Source of the DNA: Algoriphagus alkaliphilus
GTDB taxonomy: Bacteria > Bacteroidota > Bacteroidia > Cytophagales > Cyclobacteriaceae
Length of the DNA: 61,065 nt
Reading direction: 5' to 3'
NCBI RefSeq assembly: GCF_900103735.1
Contig: NZ_FMXE01000032.1
Coordinates: 1-61,065, forward strand
The position numbers were made by a program, and so were the translations under genes. Shown piece by piece: positions 1-8,727 of this stretch (the stretch's first letter is position 1; each line of letters opens with the position of its first letter). The notes below the pieces were generated by a model. That model saw only the letters and a list, made by a program, of their open reading frames with translations. It made no database searches and was not told the origin of the DNA.

Positions 1-188
<188 letters not shown>

Positions 189-390
189 AATTTATCATTA
201 GTGTCAATCACTGAGCACCCTAAAGCATCCCAGCAACTTCCTGCCCTTTTTCTCAGGCTTTCTTCTCTCTCTTACAACATTTCAAAGAACTTACCCAGCC
301 TCATTCGGCAGGATTGTCAAAAAACAGCCTCTCAGCTCTCTTTTCCTTTATCCGATCCTCTTTTATTCCCGTTCCTTCCGAACAGGGATG

Positions 391-420
391 CAAAGGTAAC
401 CAGCTTTTTTACTTTTTCAA
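391..420 (-). promoter_or_regulatory. rrn promoter P2 (Bacteroidota type)
   Basis: On the minus strand TTG (418-420), exactly 19 bases, then TACCTTTG (391-398). This is a full match to the primary sigma factor consensus of Bacteroidota (TTG, 19-20 bases, TAnnTTTG). The start of transcription would be about 384, giving a leader of about 195 nt before the mature 16S rRNA. Confidence 0.85.
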
Positions 421-530
421 CTACTCCTCGAAAATAAATTTGAGAATCCCTGATGTCAAACTCCGACATCTTCAATTACCCCTCTCTTTTTTCCTCCACT
501 GCCCAAAGCCGTTTGCCTCGATTGGGAGTG

Positions 531-560
531 CAAATATCTCCCTTTTTTTTACCACAACAA
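531..560 (-). promoter_or_regulatory. rrn promoter P1 (Bacteroidota type)
   Basis: On the minus strand TTG (558-560), 19 bases, then GATATTTG (531-538): one mismatch from the TAnnTTTG consensus. It lies exactly 140 bp upstream of P2 and both -7 boxes are followed by a similar C-rich start region, so this looks like the outer promoter of a tandem pair. Confidence 0.65.
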
Positions 561-630
561 TACCAAACCTTGAAAAAAATCGCCCAATTACATAAGTCGC
601 TGGAAATGATTAAGAAAAATATCCAACAAA

Positions 631-662
631 TAAAAAAGCCTTGAGAATTAAAATCTCAAGGC
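631..662 (-). terminator. Rho-independent terminator after the DUF1080 operon
   Basis: Nine-base-pair perfect stem GCCTTGAGA (638-646) / TCTCAAGGC (654-662) with a 7-base loop. On the minus strand it is followed by a T tract (the A run at 632-637). It lies 25 bp after the stop codon of the last gene of the operon and insulates it from the rrn promoters. Confidence 0.9.
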
Positions 663-686
663 CTCAATTTGGAGTGTTTTCGTTTC

Positions 687-1283
687 TTACAACTTCTTCA
701 ATACAATTTTTCTCCAATAAACTTTAATTCCTCCACCATCATGGATCTGGAGCAAAACTCCTCCTTTTCCTTCCCCAATTTTAGCATCGGTGAAGTTGAC
801 CATCTCTACGCCATTCAAATAGGAAGTGACATTATCCCCTTTCACAACGATTTTCATTTTGTTCCATTCTCCAAATTTCAAAGCTTTATCCTTTTCAGGC
901 TCGGGCTTAACCAACCACCCTCTTCCATAGGATTCATATATGCCCCCCGTATCATTGCCCGGAGGTGCTACTTCCACTTGCCAGCCAGAAACTTTGGTGC
1001 CATCCACAGTGGAACGGATAAAAACCCCGCTATTTCCGTTGGCTTCCTGCTTGAATTGAAGATTGATCTCGAAGTCATCAAAATTTTCCTCAGTACCTAA
1101 ATAACCATATCCTTTATCCGGCCCACTCTCGGAAATTAACAGCCCATCCTCTACATACCACTTTTCAGTACCGTAGATGACCCAACCCGTAAGGTCTTTG
1201 CCGTTAAATAATTTCTTCTTCTTTTGAGCAATTGAAGCCTGAGCTACGAGAAGCAAAAGCCCAAGTATTAGTACTTTTTTCAT
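687..1283 (-). CDS. Secreted DUF1080 protein (3-keto-disaccharide hydrolase family)
   Basis: 198 aa. A cleavable signal peptide (KKVLILGLLLLVAQASIAQ) precedes one DUF1080 domain with the family start pattern LFNGKDLTGW (about residues 25-34) and the conserved core NGNSGVFIRS near residue 83. The fold is a concanavalin-like beta sandwich; characterised members hydrolyse 3-keto-glycosides made by oxidoreductases. Its ATG overlaps the stop of the upstream DUF1080 gene by four bases (ATGA), indicating translational coupling. It probably acts in the periplasm together with its two upstream neighbours. The exact substrate cannot be read from sequence. Confidence 0.9.
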   Translation of the reverse strand: MKKVLILGLLLLVAQASIAQKKKKLFNGKDLTGWVIYGTEKWYVEDGLLISESGPDKGYGYLGTEENFDDFEINLQFKQEANGNSGVFIRSTVDGTKVSGWQVEVAPPGNDTGGIYESYGRGWLVKPEPEKDKALKFGEWNKMKIVVKGDNVTSYLNGVEMVNFTDAKIGEGKGGVLLQIHDGGGIKVYWRKIVLKKL

Positions 1284-2041
1284 AGGGGTCTTATTTTAAT
1301 ATTTTTAAACCAAACAGGATCACCATGATCCTGCAACGCAATCAGTCCTTTTTTCGCAATCTTATAATCAGGAAAATCATTCCATTTACCGGAATTTCTT
1401 CTGGTTGTCCAATCTTCAGAATAAGGAATAAATTCTACCGTCTTTTTCCCATTTAGCCAATAGCTGGCCCCAGCTTCAGAGAAAATGATTTTTGAAGTAT
1501 TCCATTCTCCTGCTGGCTTAACGACCCCCTCGTAATCCGGTTCATACATGGCATAGTCGCCTGCCAATGATTGCCATTTCTCCAATGGCTGCGGAAAACC
1601 AATCTGATCTATCACTTGGTATTCCGGTCCAGTATAATAGGGAGCTTTGTATTTTGGACCTTCCACAACGTGGTAGAATACTCCACTGTTACCACCGGAT
1701 GAAATCTTCCAGGTGAACTCCATTTCAAACTGCTCGAATTCCATCGGGCCAAATACAATGTCTCCTCCGAAGTCCTCTCCACCGGTTGCGCCAAGTCCTT
1801 TCATCGCTCCATCCTCGATAATCCAGTTTGGAGGAGTAGTATCTCCATTAAAAGCGCGCCAACCTTCCATAGATGTGCCGTCAAAAAGAAGGAACCAGCC
1901 GCCAGCTTTTTCCTCTTCCGAGAGCGAATTGTCAAGAACAACAACTTCCTCCACCACTTCAGTAGTTTCTTCGGTCTCCTTGGGGCCACAAGCCCATGCA
2001 AGGGAGAGCAAAGCCATCCATATTATTTTACTTTTCTTCAT
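1280..2041 (-). CDS. DUF1080 lipoprotein (3-keto-disaccharide hydrolase family)
   Basis: 253 aa. The N-terminus is a lipoprotein signal (lipobox LAWAC, Cys at about 18) followed by a Glu/Val-rich linker, so the protein is probably membrane-anchored. The DUF1080 domain starts with WFLLFDGTSMEGWRAFNG and contains SSGGNSGVFYHV, the same core as in its neighbour. The two copies are clearly diverged and differ in anchoring (lipoprotein versus soluble), which suggests two steps or substrates and not simple redundancy. It starts 4 bp after the oxidoreductase gene and overlaps the following gene. Confidence 0.9.
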   Translation of the reverse strand: MKKSKIIWMALLSLAWACGPKETEETTEVVEEVVVLDNSLSEEEKAGGWFLLFDGTSMEGWRAFNGDTTPPNWIIEDGAMKGLGATGGEDFGGDIVFGPMEFEQFEMEFTWKISSGGNSGVFYHVVEGPKYKAPYYTGPEYQVIDQIGFPQPLEKWQSLAGDYAMYEPDYEGVVKPAGEWNTSKIIFSEAGASYWLNGKKTVEFIPYSEDWTTRRNSGKWNDFPDYKIAKKGLIALQDHGDPVWFKNIKIRPL

Positions 2042-2045
2042 AGTC

Positions 2046-3398
2046 TTATATCAATTTCATATTTATTGGATCCCACTTAATAAACTTATCCTGGAAGTAG
2101 CTGTCATTACATAATAACGCTGGTGCCGCAGCTCTGAATCCAAATATAGGATCTTCGACAACAGTTCCTCCTGTTCGAATTGCTTTAAACCAATTTCCAA
2201 AGTGATCGTAATGTGCACCTTTCCAAGTTCTTTCGGCTGCGTAAGATGTTTCACGAGGAGGAAGAATTTTCGCCCTTTCTTCTTCCCCTGACGCTGACCG
2301 AAGTTTTGCCTGCTCTTTCATAAACGGATCATCACTTTCAGCATTGTTATTCAACTTAACCACCACCTCTTCCCATTTTACATCCATAGAACCCTTTGTC
2401 CCAACGATTCTCAAATAAGTAGTACCGCTGGTCCCATCCACGAAATTACATCTCAGTGAAAGATTAAAGCCAGCATGCTCAGGGCTATCGGGGTAGTCAA
2501 ACATCCCCAATAACACATCCGGAACTTCACGTCCATCTTTCCAATATCTCAATCCTCCCATGGATGACACTTTATTCGGACCTTTAGAATTGGTGATAAA
2601 GTGTAAACTCGAAAAAAGATGGACAAAAAGATCTCCTGACATACCGGTACCATAATCCAGGTAATTTCTCCAACGGAAAAATCGCAATGGATCCCAATCT
2701 CTGGCTTTGGTATTTGAAATGTATCGCTTCCAATCGACTGTTTTCTCATTCCCATCTGCAGGCACATTGTATTGCCATGCTCCTTCCGGAGAATGCCTTG
2801 CCCAAAACCCTTCTGCATAAACCAAATCTCCAATTACTCCGGCAGCCAATAATTCTTTCGCTTTTTCATTTCCCAATGATGAAATCCCCTGAGATCCTAC
2901 GACCATCACTTTGCCAGACTTTTTCCAGGCTTCGATTACCTCGGCTCCTTCTTTTACAGAGTGAACCATTGGCTTTTCGCAATACACATGCTTCCCGGCA
3001 TTCAATGCATCAATGGAGATTTGCTTGTGCCAGGAATCAGGCGTCCCAATGATTAAGGCATCTACATCCGCTCTTTTCAGGATTTCCTTATGATCCTTAG
3101 TGGTAAAAAGATGGTCTCCCCACTTTTGTTTGGCACTTGCTAGTCGTCCATCGTACAAGTCACAAACAGCAACCAAAGACACATTCGCATGACGCAGTGC
3201 CGTATTGGTATCCTCTGTACCCATTATCCCGGCACCAATCAAAGCCAATCTAATGGGTTGATCCGCCGAATAATCTTCTGAGCGATTGAGAAATTCCTGA
3301 TTATTGGTATTAGTTTCTGCCAAAATGGACGGTGACAAAGCCGCCGCACCGGTAGTCAAGCCGAGCTTTTTTAGAAAGCTCCTTCGATTATCCTTCAT
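2046..3398 (-). CDS. Gfo/Idh/MocA family oxidoreductase with Tat-type signal
   Basis: 450 aa. Twin-arginine signal at the N-terminus (NRRSFLKKLGL, then a hydrophobic Ala-rich stretch), so export to the periplasm already folded with cofactor is likely. A Rossmann motif GAGIMG is at about 55-60 and the family Glu-Lys-Pro signature (CEKPMV) near residue 140. Members oxidise or reduce sugars or cyclitols with a bound NAD(P). As first gene of an operon with two DUF1080 hydrolases, a role in making a 3-keto-glycoside that the hydrolases then cleave is the best inference. The 115 bp upstream hold no clear promoter match. Confidence 0.92.
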   Translation of the reverse strand: MKDNRRSFLKKLGLTTGAAALSPSILAETNTNNQEFLNRSEDYSADQPIRLALIGAGIMGTEDTNTALRHANVSLVAVCDLYDGRLASAKQKWGDHLFTTKDHKEILKRADVDALIIGTPDSWHKQISIDALNAGKHVYCEKPMVHSVKEGAEVIEAWKKSGKVMVVGSQGISSLGNEKAKELLAAGVIGDLVYAEGFWARHSPEGAWQYNVPADGNEKTVDWKRYISNTKARDWDPLRFFRWRNYLDYGTGMSGDLFVHLFSSLHFITNSKGPNKVSSMGGLRYWKDGREVPDVLLGMFDYPDSPEHAGFNLSLRCNFVDGTSGTTYLRIVGTKGSMDVKWEEVVVKLNNNAESDDPFMKEQAKLRSASGEEERAKILPPRETSYAAERTWKGAHYDHFGNWFKAIRTGGTVVEDPIFGFRAAAPALLCNDSYFQDKFIKWDPINMKLI

Positions 3399-3513
3399 TT
3401 GAATACAATAGGTTTAATGTTAGAGCTCAAAAGTTAATTGAATTTTTTAAAAAAGTACCTTCTAGTAAGTTTAATTTTTACGAGTGGAGATCAAACACTT
3501 CCGCCTCCTTAGC

Positions 3514-4272
3514 CTATAATCTTTTAAAATAATCGGAGGCATGAAGTAATCGACTTCCGTACCACGAAAAAAGCTCTCCATCTACCAATTGGATCTTAGA
3601 TTTTGGTAAAAGCTTCCGAAAAGTATTCTGATGCTTTTCCTTAAATGGAAAGGGCTCTGAACTCAAAAGCAAATAATCAGGATTAAGCTTGACTAGCATT
3701 TCCTCCGAAAGCTCGGGGTATCGCACTGCCTGAATCAGATTTTTAAATCCTGCGACAGAGAGCATAGCATCGATAAAAGTGTTTTTTCCAGCAGCCATCT
3801 TTGGGTTTTCCCAAATCAGGTAAACACATGTTCCTTTGAATGGAATGGTTTTAGCAAAAGAAGATTCGATTTTCGAAATGATTTCAGTGGCCTGGGATTG
3901 TGTTCCAGTGATTTCGCCTATGTCTGAAATTATTCTTAAGGAATCTTTAAAATCGAAAATATCGCTCATCCAAACTGGATAGTTCTCTGCCAAAGACTCG
4001 ATTCCCGTTTGATCATTTTCTTCCTTGTTGCCTATAATCAGATCTGGCTTTAAGGCATCAATGACTTCGAGCCGATAATTTTTAGTGCCGCCTATGATTT
4101 TCTTTGACTTTCTCAAGCGAGAAGGATGAACACAGAACTTGGTCACACCGACGATCTTTTCCTCCAAACCCAAATCCACCAATAATTCAGTCTGGGATGG
4201 AACGAGGGAAATAATCCGCTCGGGTGGCTTTGAAAGAAAAATAGTACGGGAAAGATGGTCTGTGAAATGCAT
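3514..4272 (-). CDS. Helical-backbone metal receptor (BtuF/ABC substrate-binding-like)
   Basis: 252 aa, shorter than typical periplasmic binding proteins and with no signal peptide. The N-terminal pattern PERIISLVPSQTELLVDLGLEEKIVGVT is that of cobalamin/siderophore-binding proteins of the BtuF class, and LKPDLIIGNKEEN fits the same family. It may act in the cytoplasm, or be one of the leaderless homologues common in Bacteroidota. No transporter permease or ATPase is adjacent, so the ligand remains unknown; cobalamin or a related corrinoid is only a guess. Confidence 0.82.
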   Translation of the reverse strand: MHFTDHLSRTIFLSKPPERIISLVPSQTELLVDLGLEEKIVGVTKFCVHPSRLRKSKKIIGGTKNYRLEVIDALKPDLIIGNKEENDQTGIESLAENYPVWMSDIFDFKDSLRIISDIGEITGTQSQATEIISKIESSFAKTIPFKGTCVYLIWENPKMAAGKNTFIDAMLSVAGFKNLIQAVRYPELSEEMLVKLNPDYLLLSSEPFPFKEKHQNTFRKLLPKSKIQLVDGELFSWYGSRLLHASDYFKRL

Positions 4273-4282
4273 AATTGGTCCC

Positions 4283-4316
4283 CGGTCGACAGTCCAAAGA
4301 CCACAGCTGTCGACCG
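4283..4316. repeat. Perfect inverted repeat in a short intergenic gap
   Basis: Arms CGGTCGACAG (4283-4292) and CTGTCGACCG (4307-4316) are perfect 10-bp complements around a 14-base loop. The following bases continue with GTGGTCAGTAGTCAGTGGAC-like short repeats up to the next gene end. There is no T tract, so it is not an ordinary terminator. It resembles the GTCCA/GGTCGAC simple palindromes scattered through this window. Confidence 0.6.
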
Positions 4317-4335
4317 TGGTCAGTAGTCAGTGGAC

Positions 4336-5400
4336 TTATTTAATGTACTTAAAATCAAATTTCGGGTCAAAATCCAACAAGAACTCATACATCAAATTGA
4401 TCACCTGCTCGATGTCCTCCTTACTTGCAGTCTCCACTGTGGTGTGCATGTATTTCAAAGGAAGTGAGATCAAAGCTGAGGGTACGCCTTCATTGGAATA
4501 AGCAAACGCATCGGTATCCGTACCTGTGACCCGAGATGCAGCTGCTCGCTGGAATGGAATGGCTTTTTCTTTGGCTTTAGAAATAATCAAATCGAGTAAT
4601 TTCTTGTGGACTGATGCTCCGTAAGTCAAAACAGGACCTTTGCCTGCGGTTTGATCTCCGCTCGACACCTTATTATATAGAGGTGCTGTGGTATCATGGC
4701 AGACGTCTGTGATGATAGCCAAATTAGGTTTAATTCGTTTGGCAATCATTTCAGCACCACGAAGTCCGATTTCCTCTTGCACTGCATTTACGATGTAAAG
4801 CCCAAATGGCAGTTGGACTCCTGCTTCTTTGATTCTGCGGGCAACTTGGGCAATCATGTATCCTCCGATTCGGTTGTCCAAAGCTCTACCGGACCAGAAT
4901 TTCCCGTTGAGTTCTATCAATTCATCCTGGAAAGTAATCACGCAGCCTACGTGAATTCCCATTTCCTCCACTTCGGCTTTGGAGCGAGCTCCTACATCGA
5001 TGAAAATATTATCCAAAGTTGGCGCATCCTCTTTTCCTTCTTTCCGAACATGAATAGCGGGCCAACCAAAAACCCCTGGAATAACTCCTTTATCTGTATG
5101 AATATTCACCCGCATAGATGGCGCTATCATGTGGTCAGATCCTCCGTTTCGGCGAACATAGATGTAGCCGTCATCTTTGATGTAGTTTACAAACCAGCTT
5201 ATTTCATCAGCGTGCGCCTCGATCACTACTTTGAATTCTGCCTCAGGATTGATGACACCAACTGCCGTCCCATAATTATCGGTAAAATAGGTATCCACAA
5301 AAGGCCGGATGTAATCCAACCAAATCTGCTGGCCTGATGCTTCGAAGCCGGTGGGGGAAGCGTTGTTGAGGTAGGTGGTGAGGAAGTGGAGTGGGTTCAT
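4336..5400 (-). CDS. M42 family metallopeptidase (glutamyl aminopeptidase/endoglucanase-like)
   Basis: 354 aa, full length for M42 and cytosolic (no signal). The two-metal ligand set of the family is visible: His63 in EAHADEISW, Asp175 in ALDNRIGGY, the catalytic and ligand Glu pair 209-210 in VQEEIGLRG, Asp232 in ITDVCHD and His319 in KYMHTTVE. These enzymes are large tetrahedral aminopeptidases that trim peptides. The gene stands alone; the neighbours on both sides are separated by palindromic repeats. Confidence 0.95.
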   Translation of the reverse strand: MNPLHFLTTYLNNASPTGFEASGQQIWLDYIRPFVDTYFTDNYGTAVGVINPEAEFKVVIEAHADEISWFVNYIKDDGYIYVRRNGGSDHMIAPSMRVNIHTDKGVIPGVFGWPAIHVRKEGKEDAPTLDNIFIDVGARSKAEVEEMGIHVGCVITFQDELIELNGKFWSGRALDNRIGGYMIAQVARRIKEAGVQLPFGLYIVNAVQEEIGLRGAEMIAKRIKPNLAIITDVCHDTTAPLYNKVSSGDQTAGKGPVLTYGASVHKKLLDLIISKAKEKAIPFQRAAASRVTGTDTDAFAYSNEGVPSALISLPLKYMHTTVETASKEDIEQVINLMYEFLLDFDPKFDFKYIK

Positions 5401-5416
5401 GTGTTTTCAGTTTAGC

Positions 5417-5440
5417 AGTCCATGGACCATAGTCCATGGA
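5417..5440. repeat. CCATGGAC-type palindromic repeat
   Basis: The sequence has the pattern AGTCCATGGACCAT followed by AGTCCATGGA, i.e. two palindromic TCCATGGA units in tandem, directly after the four-helix-bundle gene. A related element lies on the other side of that gene (5836-5863). Confidence 0.7.
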
Positions 5441-5457
5441 TTCCCGAATTTTAAAGT

Positions 5458-5811
5458 TTACTTAAGATGGTTTTTTAGACTTTGAATCATTTTCACTAAC
5501 TCTTCACTCTTAGAATAGGCTTCTTGAAAGATCTCGTTCGAAAGATAATTTCTCCTTTTTGCAATAAATAAGGCGCAGACTACTTCAACAACAGATCGAA
5601 TAGAATAACCCAAAAATCTAGCAAATTCGGGGTTAGTTTGGCTGGTGCTACCTTCGGCAATATTTAGAGAAACTGAATCAATTGCTCTTCTAATTTGAGA
5701 TGTAAGATTATACCTCTCTTCTATTGGAAATTCCTTCGAAATCTCGAATGTAAGATCATTTAGATCCATGGCTTTCTGCCAAACCTGAAGATTTTCAAAT
5801 TTAAATGCCAT
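5458..5811 (-). CDS. Four-helix-bundle protein (S23/IVS-encoded family)
   Basis: 117 aa. It opens with FKFENLQVWQKAMDL and contains YNLTSQIRRAIDSVSLNIAEGS, the signature of the small four-helix-bundle family first known from 23S rRNA intervening sequences and related to the accessory protein of diversity-generating retroelements. No reverse transcriptase or variable repeat is nearby. The gene is flanked on both sides by CCATGGAC-type palindromes, as if it entered as a small unit between the peptidase and the carboxylase genes. The molecular role of stand-alone copies is unknown. Confidence 0.9.
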   Translation of the reverse strand: MAFKFENLQVWQKAMDLNDLTFEISKEFPIEERYNLTSQIRRAIDSVSLNIAEGSTSQTNPEFARFLGYSIRSVVEVVCALFIAKRRNYLSNEIFQEAYSKSEELVKMIQSLKNHLK

Positions 5812-5835
5812 ACTTAAAATTAAGAGTTAACGCTC

Positions 5836-5863
5836 TATGGACCATGGTCTATAATCCATGGAC
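5836..5863. repeat. CCATGGAC-type palindromic repeat
   Basis: The sequence reads TATGGACCATGG, then TCTATAATCCATGGAC: the same palindromic units as at 5417-5440, placed upstream of the four-helix-bundle gene and ending at the stop codon of the acyl-CoA carboxylase gene. Confidence 0.7.
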
Positions 5864-7446
5864 TACAATGGAATATTCCCATGCTTTTTCCTAGGCAGCT
5901 TATCAACCTTATTTTCCAGCATTTTGAAAGCCTTGATCAGTTTAGTTCGAGTATCTGATGGCAATATTACTTCATCGATAAATCCCCGATGTGCGGCCCG
6001 ATAAGGATTGGCAAACTTGGCAGTGTACTCGTCTACCTTTTCCTGAAGCTTCCCCTCTGGATCAGATGCTTCCGCAATTTCTTTTTTGAAAATAATCTCT
6101 GCCGCACCTTTAGCTCCCATCACTGCAATCTCAGCTGTCGGCCAAGCGTAGTTCATATCTGCTCCGATATGTTTGGAGTTCATCACGTCATACGCACCTC
6201 CATATGCTTTTCTGGTAATCACGGTGATTCTCGGAACTGTCGCTTCCGAAAAGGCATAAAGCAATTTAGCACCGTTGGTGATGATCCCGTTCCATTCCTG
6301 ATCAGTTCCCGGCAAAAAGCCCGGCACATCTACCAAAACTAACAAGGGGACATTGAAACTGTCGCAGAATCTAACAAATCGAGCTGCCTTCACAGAAGCG
6401 TGATTATCCAAAACTCCCGCCATGGATTGCGGCTGATTCCCTACGATGCCTATACTTCTTCCTGCAATTCTGGCAAATCCAACAACAATGTTATCCGCAT
6501 AGTTTTCATGAACTTCCAGAAATGATTCCTCATCCACGATTCCACGAATCGCGTCCCGCATGTCATAGGGTTGGTTTGGGTTTTCAGGAATCAGTGTATT
6601 CAGCACTTTTCTTCCCTCGTCCTTTTTCAATTCATAAGGATAAACAGGGGCATGATCCTCGCAATTTTGGGGAATATAACTCAGCAGGCGTTTGATATGC
6701 CTGATTGCCTCAAGTTCGTTGGCACAGGCAAAATGTGTCACACCCGACTTTGTGCTATGCGCTGACGCTCCACCAAGTTCTTCGGCAGTAACTGTTTCCT
6801 GAGTTACAGTTTTCACCACATTTGGTCCGGTGACAAACATGTAGGAGGTATTTTCTACCATCAGGATAAAATCTGTGATCGCAGGAGAATAAACAGCCCC
6901 TCCCGCGCAAGGTCCCATAATTGCAGAAATCTGGGGAATTACCCCTGAAGCTCTCGTGTTCCTGTAAAAAATATCCGCGTAGCCTCCCAATGAGTTTACT
7001 CCCTCTTGAATTCTCGCTCCTCCGGAGTCATTCAAGCCTATCACGGGAGCTCCATTTTTCATGGCCATATCCATGATTTTACAGATTTTCTCCGCATGAG
7101 TTTCTGAAAGCGAACCTCCAAAAACCGTGAAGTCTTGAGAAAAAACATAAACTAATCGACCATTGACTTCCCCATATCCTGTGATTACCCCATCACCTAA
7201 ATAATGTTCTTTGTCCAGACCAAAATCCTTAGAGCGATGCATTACAAATTTGTCGATTTCTTCAAAAGTCCCCTCGTCCATCAACAGATCTACCCGCTCC
7301 CGCGCAGTCAATTTTCCTTTTTTATGCTGGGAGGCAATCCGCGCTCTTCCTCCTCCTTCTAAAGCTTCCGCGTTTTTCTTCTGTAAAAGCTCAAGCTTTT
7401 CAGCATTTCCCGGCAAAGTATAAATGGGTTTATTCGATTCTGTCAT
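5863..7446 (-). CDS. pccB: Acyl-CoA carboxylase carboxyltransferase subunit (propionyl-/methylmalonyl-CoA type)
   Basis: 527 aa from the ATG at 7446; the longer frame begins with a TTG and is less likely. N- and C-terminal crotonase-fold carboxyltransferase halves are both present, with oxyanion-hole segments [12 protein letters not shown] in the first and [11 protein letters not shown] in the second. This subunit moves CO2 from biotin to an acyl-CoA, most often propionyl-CoA, giving methylmalonyl-CoA. The biotin carboxylase and carrier subunits are not next to it, so they must be encoded elsewhere. The symbol is by family resemblance; other acyl-CoA substrates are possible. Confidence 0.9.
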   Translation of the reverse strand: MTESNKPIYTLPGNAEKLELLQKKNAEALEGGGRARIASQHKKGKLTARERVDLLMDEGTFEEIDKFVMHRSKDFGLDKEHYLGDGVITGYGEVNGRLVYVFSQDFTVFGGSLSETHAEKICKIMDMAMKNGAPVIGLNDSGGARIQEGVNSLGGYADIFYRNTRASGVIPQISAIMGPCAGGAVYSPAITDFILMVENTSYMFVTGPNVVKTVTQETVTAEELGGASAHSTKSGVTHFACANELEAIRHIKRLLSYIPQNCEDHAPVYPYELKKDEGRKVLNTLIPENPNQPYDMRDAIRGIVDEESFLEVHENYADNIVVGFARIAGRSIGIVGNQPQSMAGVLDNHASVKAARFVRFCDSFNVPLLVLVDVPGFLPGTDQEWNGIITNGAKLLYAFSEATVPRITVITRKAYGGAYDVMNSKHIGADMNYAWPTAEIAVMGAKGAAEIIFKKEIAEASDPEGKLQEKVDEYTAKFANPYRAAHRGFIDEVILPSDTRTKLIKAFKMLENKVDKLPRKKHGNIPL

Positions 7447-7467
7447 TTCTCTGATTTTATTACCATC

Positions 7468-7475
7468 CAAATATA
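7468..7475 (-). promoter_or_regulatory. Probable -7 box of the carboxylase gene
   Basis: TATATTTG on the minus strand, a full match to TAnnTTTG, 21 bp upstream of the chosen ATG; the transcript leader would be about 15 nt. No TTG sits at the expected -33 distance, so this is a half-supported promoter. Confidence 0.4.
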
Positions 7476-7620
7476 GCCCCTTGATTGGATTGGAAAAATT
7501 CAGCTTCCTTCATCGGTTGAAAGTTGAAGTTCAGAAAACCATAACACTGTACTTTTCAAATCCTCACCCGAACTTTTAAAAAAAATTCTATATTCGCCCA
7601 TCCAAAATTTTGGCAGTAAA

Positions 7621-8562
7621 ATGAGTACCCGGAAAGCAGCTTTGATTGACATGGGAACCAATACATTTCATTTGTTATTGGTGGAACTGAATGGAGTAGG
7701 CTTTAAGACTATTTACAAGGAAAAAATTGCTGTCAAACTCGGCCAAGGCGGAATTAGCCAAAATCAAATTGCCCCTGACGCTCAAAAAAGAGCCTTTCAT
7801 ACCCTAAAACACTTCAAAAACCTGATCGACGGAGAACACATCGATCAGGTTTTTGCTTTTGCAACCAGCGCGGTAAGAAACGCCGAAAACGGATCCGAGT
7901 TTGTATCCAAAGTCAAGGCTGATCTTGGAATTCATATCAACGTGATATCCGGAGAGCAAGAAGCCCAACTTATTTATGAAGGAATCAACCTTTCCGGTTC
8001 GCTCAATGGTCAAACTACATTAATGATGGACATCGGGGGTGGTTCTGTTGAATTCATCATAGGAACTTCCCGAGAGGTATTTTGGAAAAGAAGCTTTGAA
8101 ATTGGAGGACAACGCCTTTTGGATGCTTTCCACTATCACGATCCCATACTGCAGGACGAGGTGGAAAAACTGGAATCTTACTGCAAGGAAAAACTTCAGC
8201 CAGTGATTGAAGCAATTGAAAACTTTAAGCCAACGGCTTTAGTCGGTGCCTCCGGTACTTTTGATACACTGACGGATATCTATTTCGAATCGATGCTTCA
8301 GTGCAAATTGACCGGTCAGCATGTGTTTGAACTCCCTACCGTTGACTTTGAATGTATTTTTGAAATGCTCAAAACCAAAAACAGAGAAGAGCGACTGAAA
8401 ATCCCCGGAATGATTGCAATGCGTGTCGACATGATTGTTGTCGCCAGTTACCTCATTGAATTTATCCTTCGATACATTCCAGTTGAGGCTATTGTCTGCT
8501 CTCATTATTCTTTGAAAGAAGGAGCCGTAGCCAGATTACTTTCAGGAGAAACTACGGTTTAA
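7621..8562 (+). CDS. Ppx/GppA-family phosphatase (exopolyphosphatase/pppGpp phosphatase)
   Basis: 313 aa, the short two-domain form without a C-terminal HD domain. The actin/Hsp70-like ATPase-fold motifs are present: ALIDMGTNTFHLLLVEL at about 7-23 (phosphate 1) and MMDIGGGSVEFIIG near residue 140 (phosphate 2). Members remove terminal phosphate from polyphosphate or convert pppGpp to ppGpp; which of these applies cannot be decided from sequence. It is divergently oriented from the carboxylase gene across a 174-bp intergenic region. Confidence 0.92.
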   Translation: MSTRKAALIDMGTNTFHLLLVELNGVGFKTIYKEKIAVKLGQGGISQNQIAPDAQKRAFHTLKHFKNLIDGEHIDQVFAFATSAVRNAENGSEFVSKVKADLGIHINVISGEQEAQLIYEGINLSGSLNGQTTLMMDIGGGSVEFIIGTSREVFWKRSFEIGGQRLLDAFHYHDPILQDEVEKLESYCKEKLQPVIEAIENFKPTALVGASGTFDTLTDIYFESMLQCKLTGQHVFELPTVDFECIFEMLKTKNREERLKIPGMIAMRVDMIVVASYLIEFILRYIPVEAIVCSHYSLKEGAVARLLSGETTV

Positions 8563-8727
8563 CCCTCCTGTCAATTGCTTTATCCTTCCGATGGGCTCTA
8601 GGCTAAAAAAGGAAATTCCCTAGACAATCCTGACTTTTTAAGGGAGTTTTCGAGCCAAAAATCAATCGCTAAAGTTTACCTGAATACTTATCTTTAGCCG
8701 ATTTTCAGAATTTACGACTCCTAGTTT

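Larger units (their letters stand above)
189..630 (-). other. rRNA operon leader and upstream region
   Basis: There is no credible gene here. The stretch holds two tandem promoters reading toward the 16S gene and a leader of roughly 200 nt between the inner promoter and the mature 16S 5' end. Open frames on the plus strand (serine-, proline- and phenylalanine-rich, no recognisable family) look like chance frames. Confidence 0.7.

Noticed and set aside
5458..5811. Diversity-generating retroelement suggested by the four-helix-bundle protein
   Set aside because: No reverse transcriptase, template repeat or variable repeat is found near it; stand-alone S23-family genes are common.
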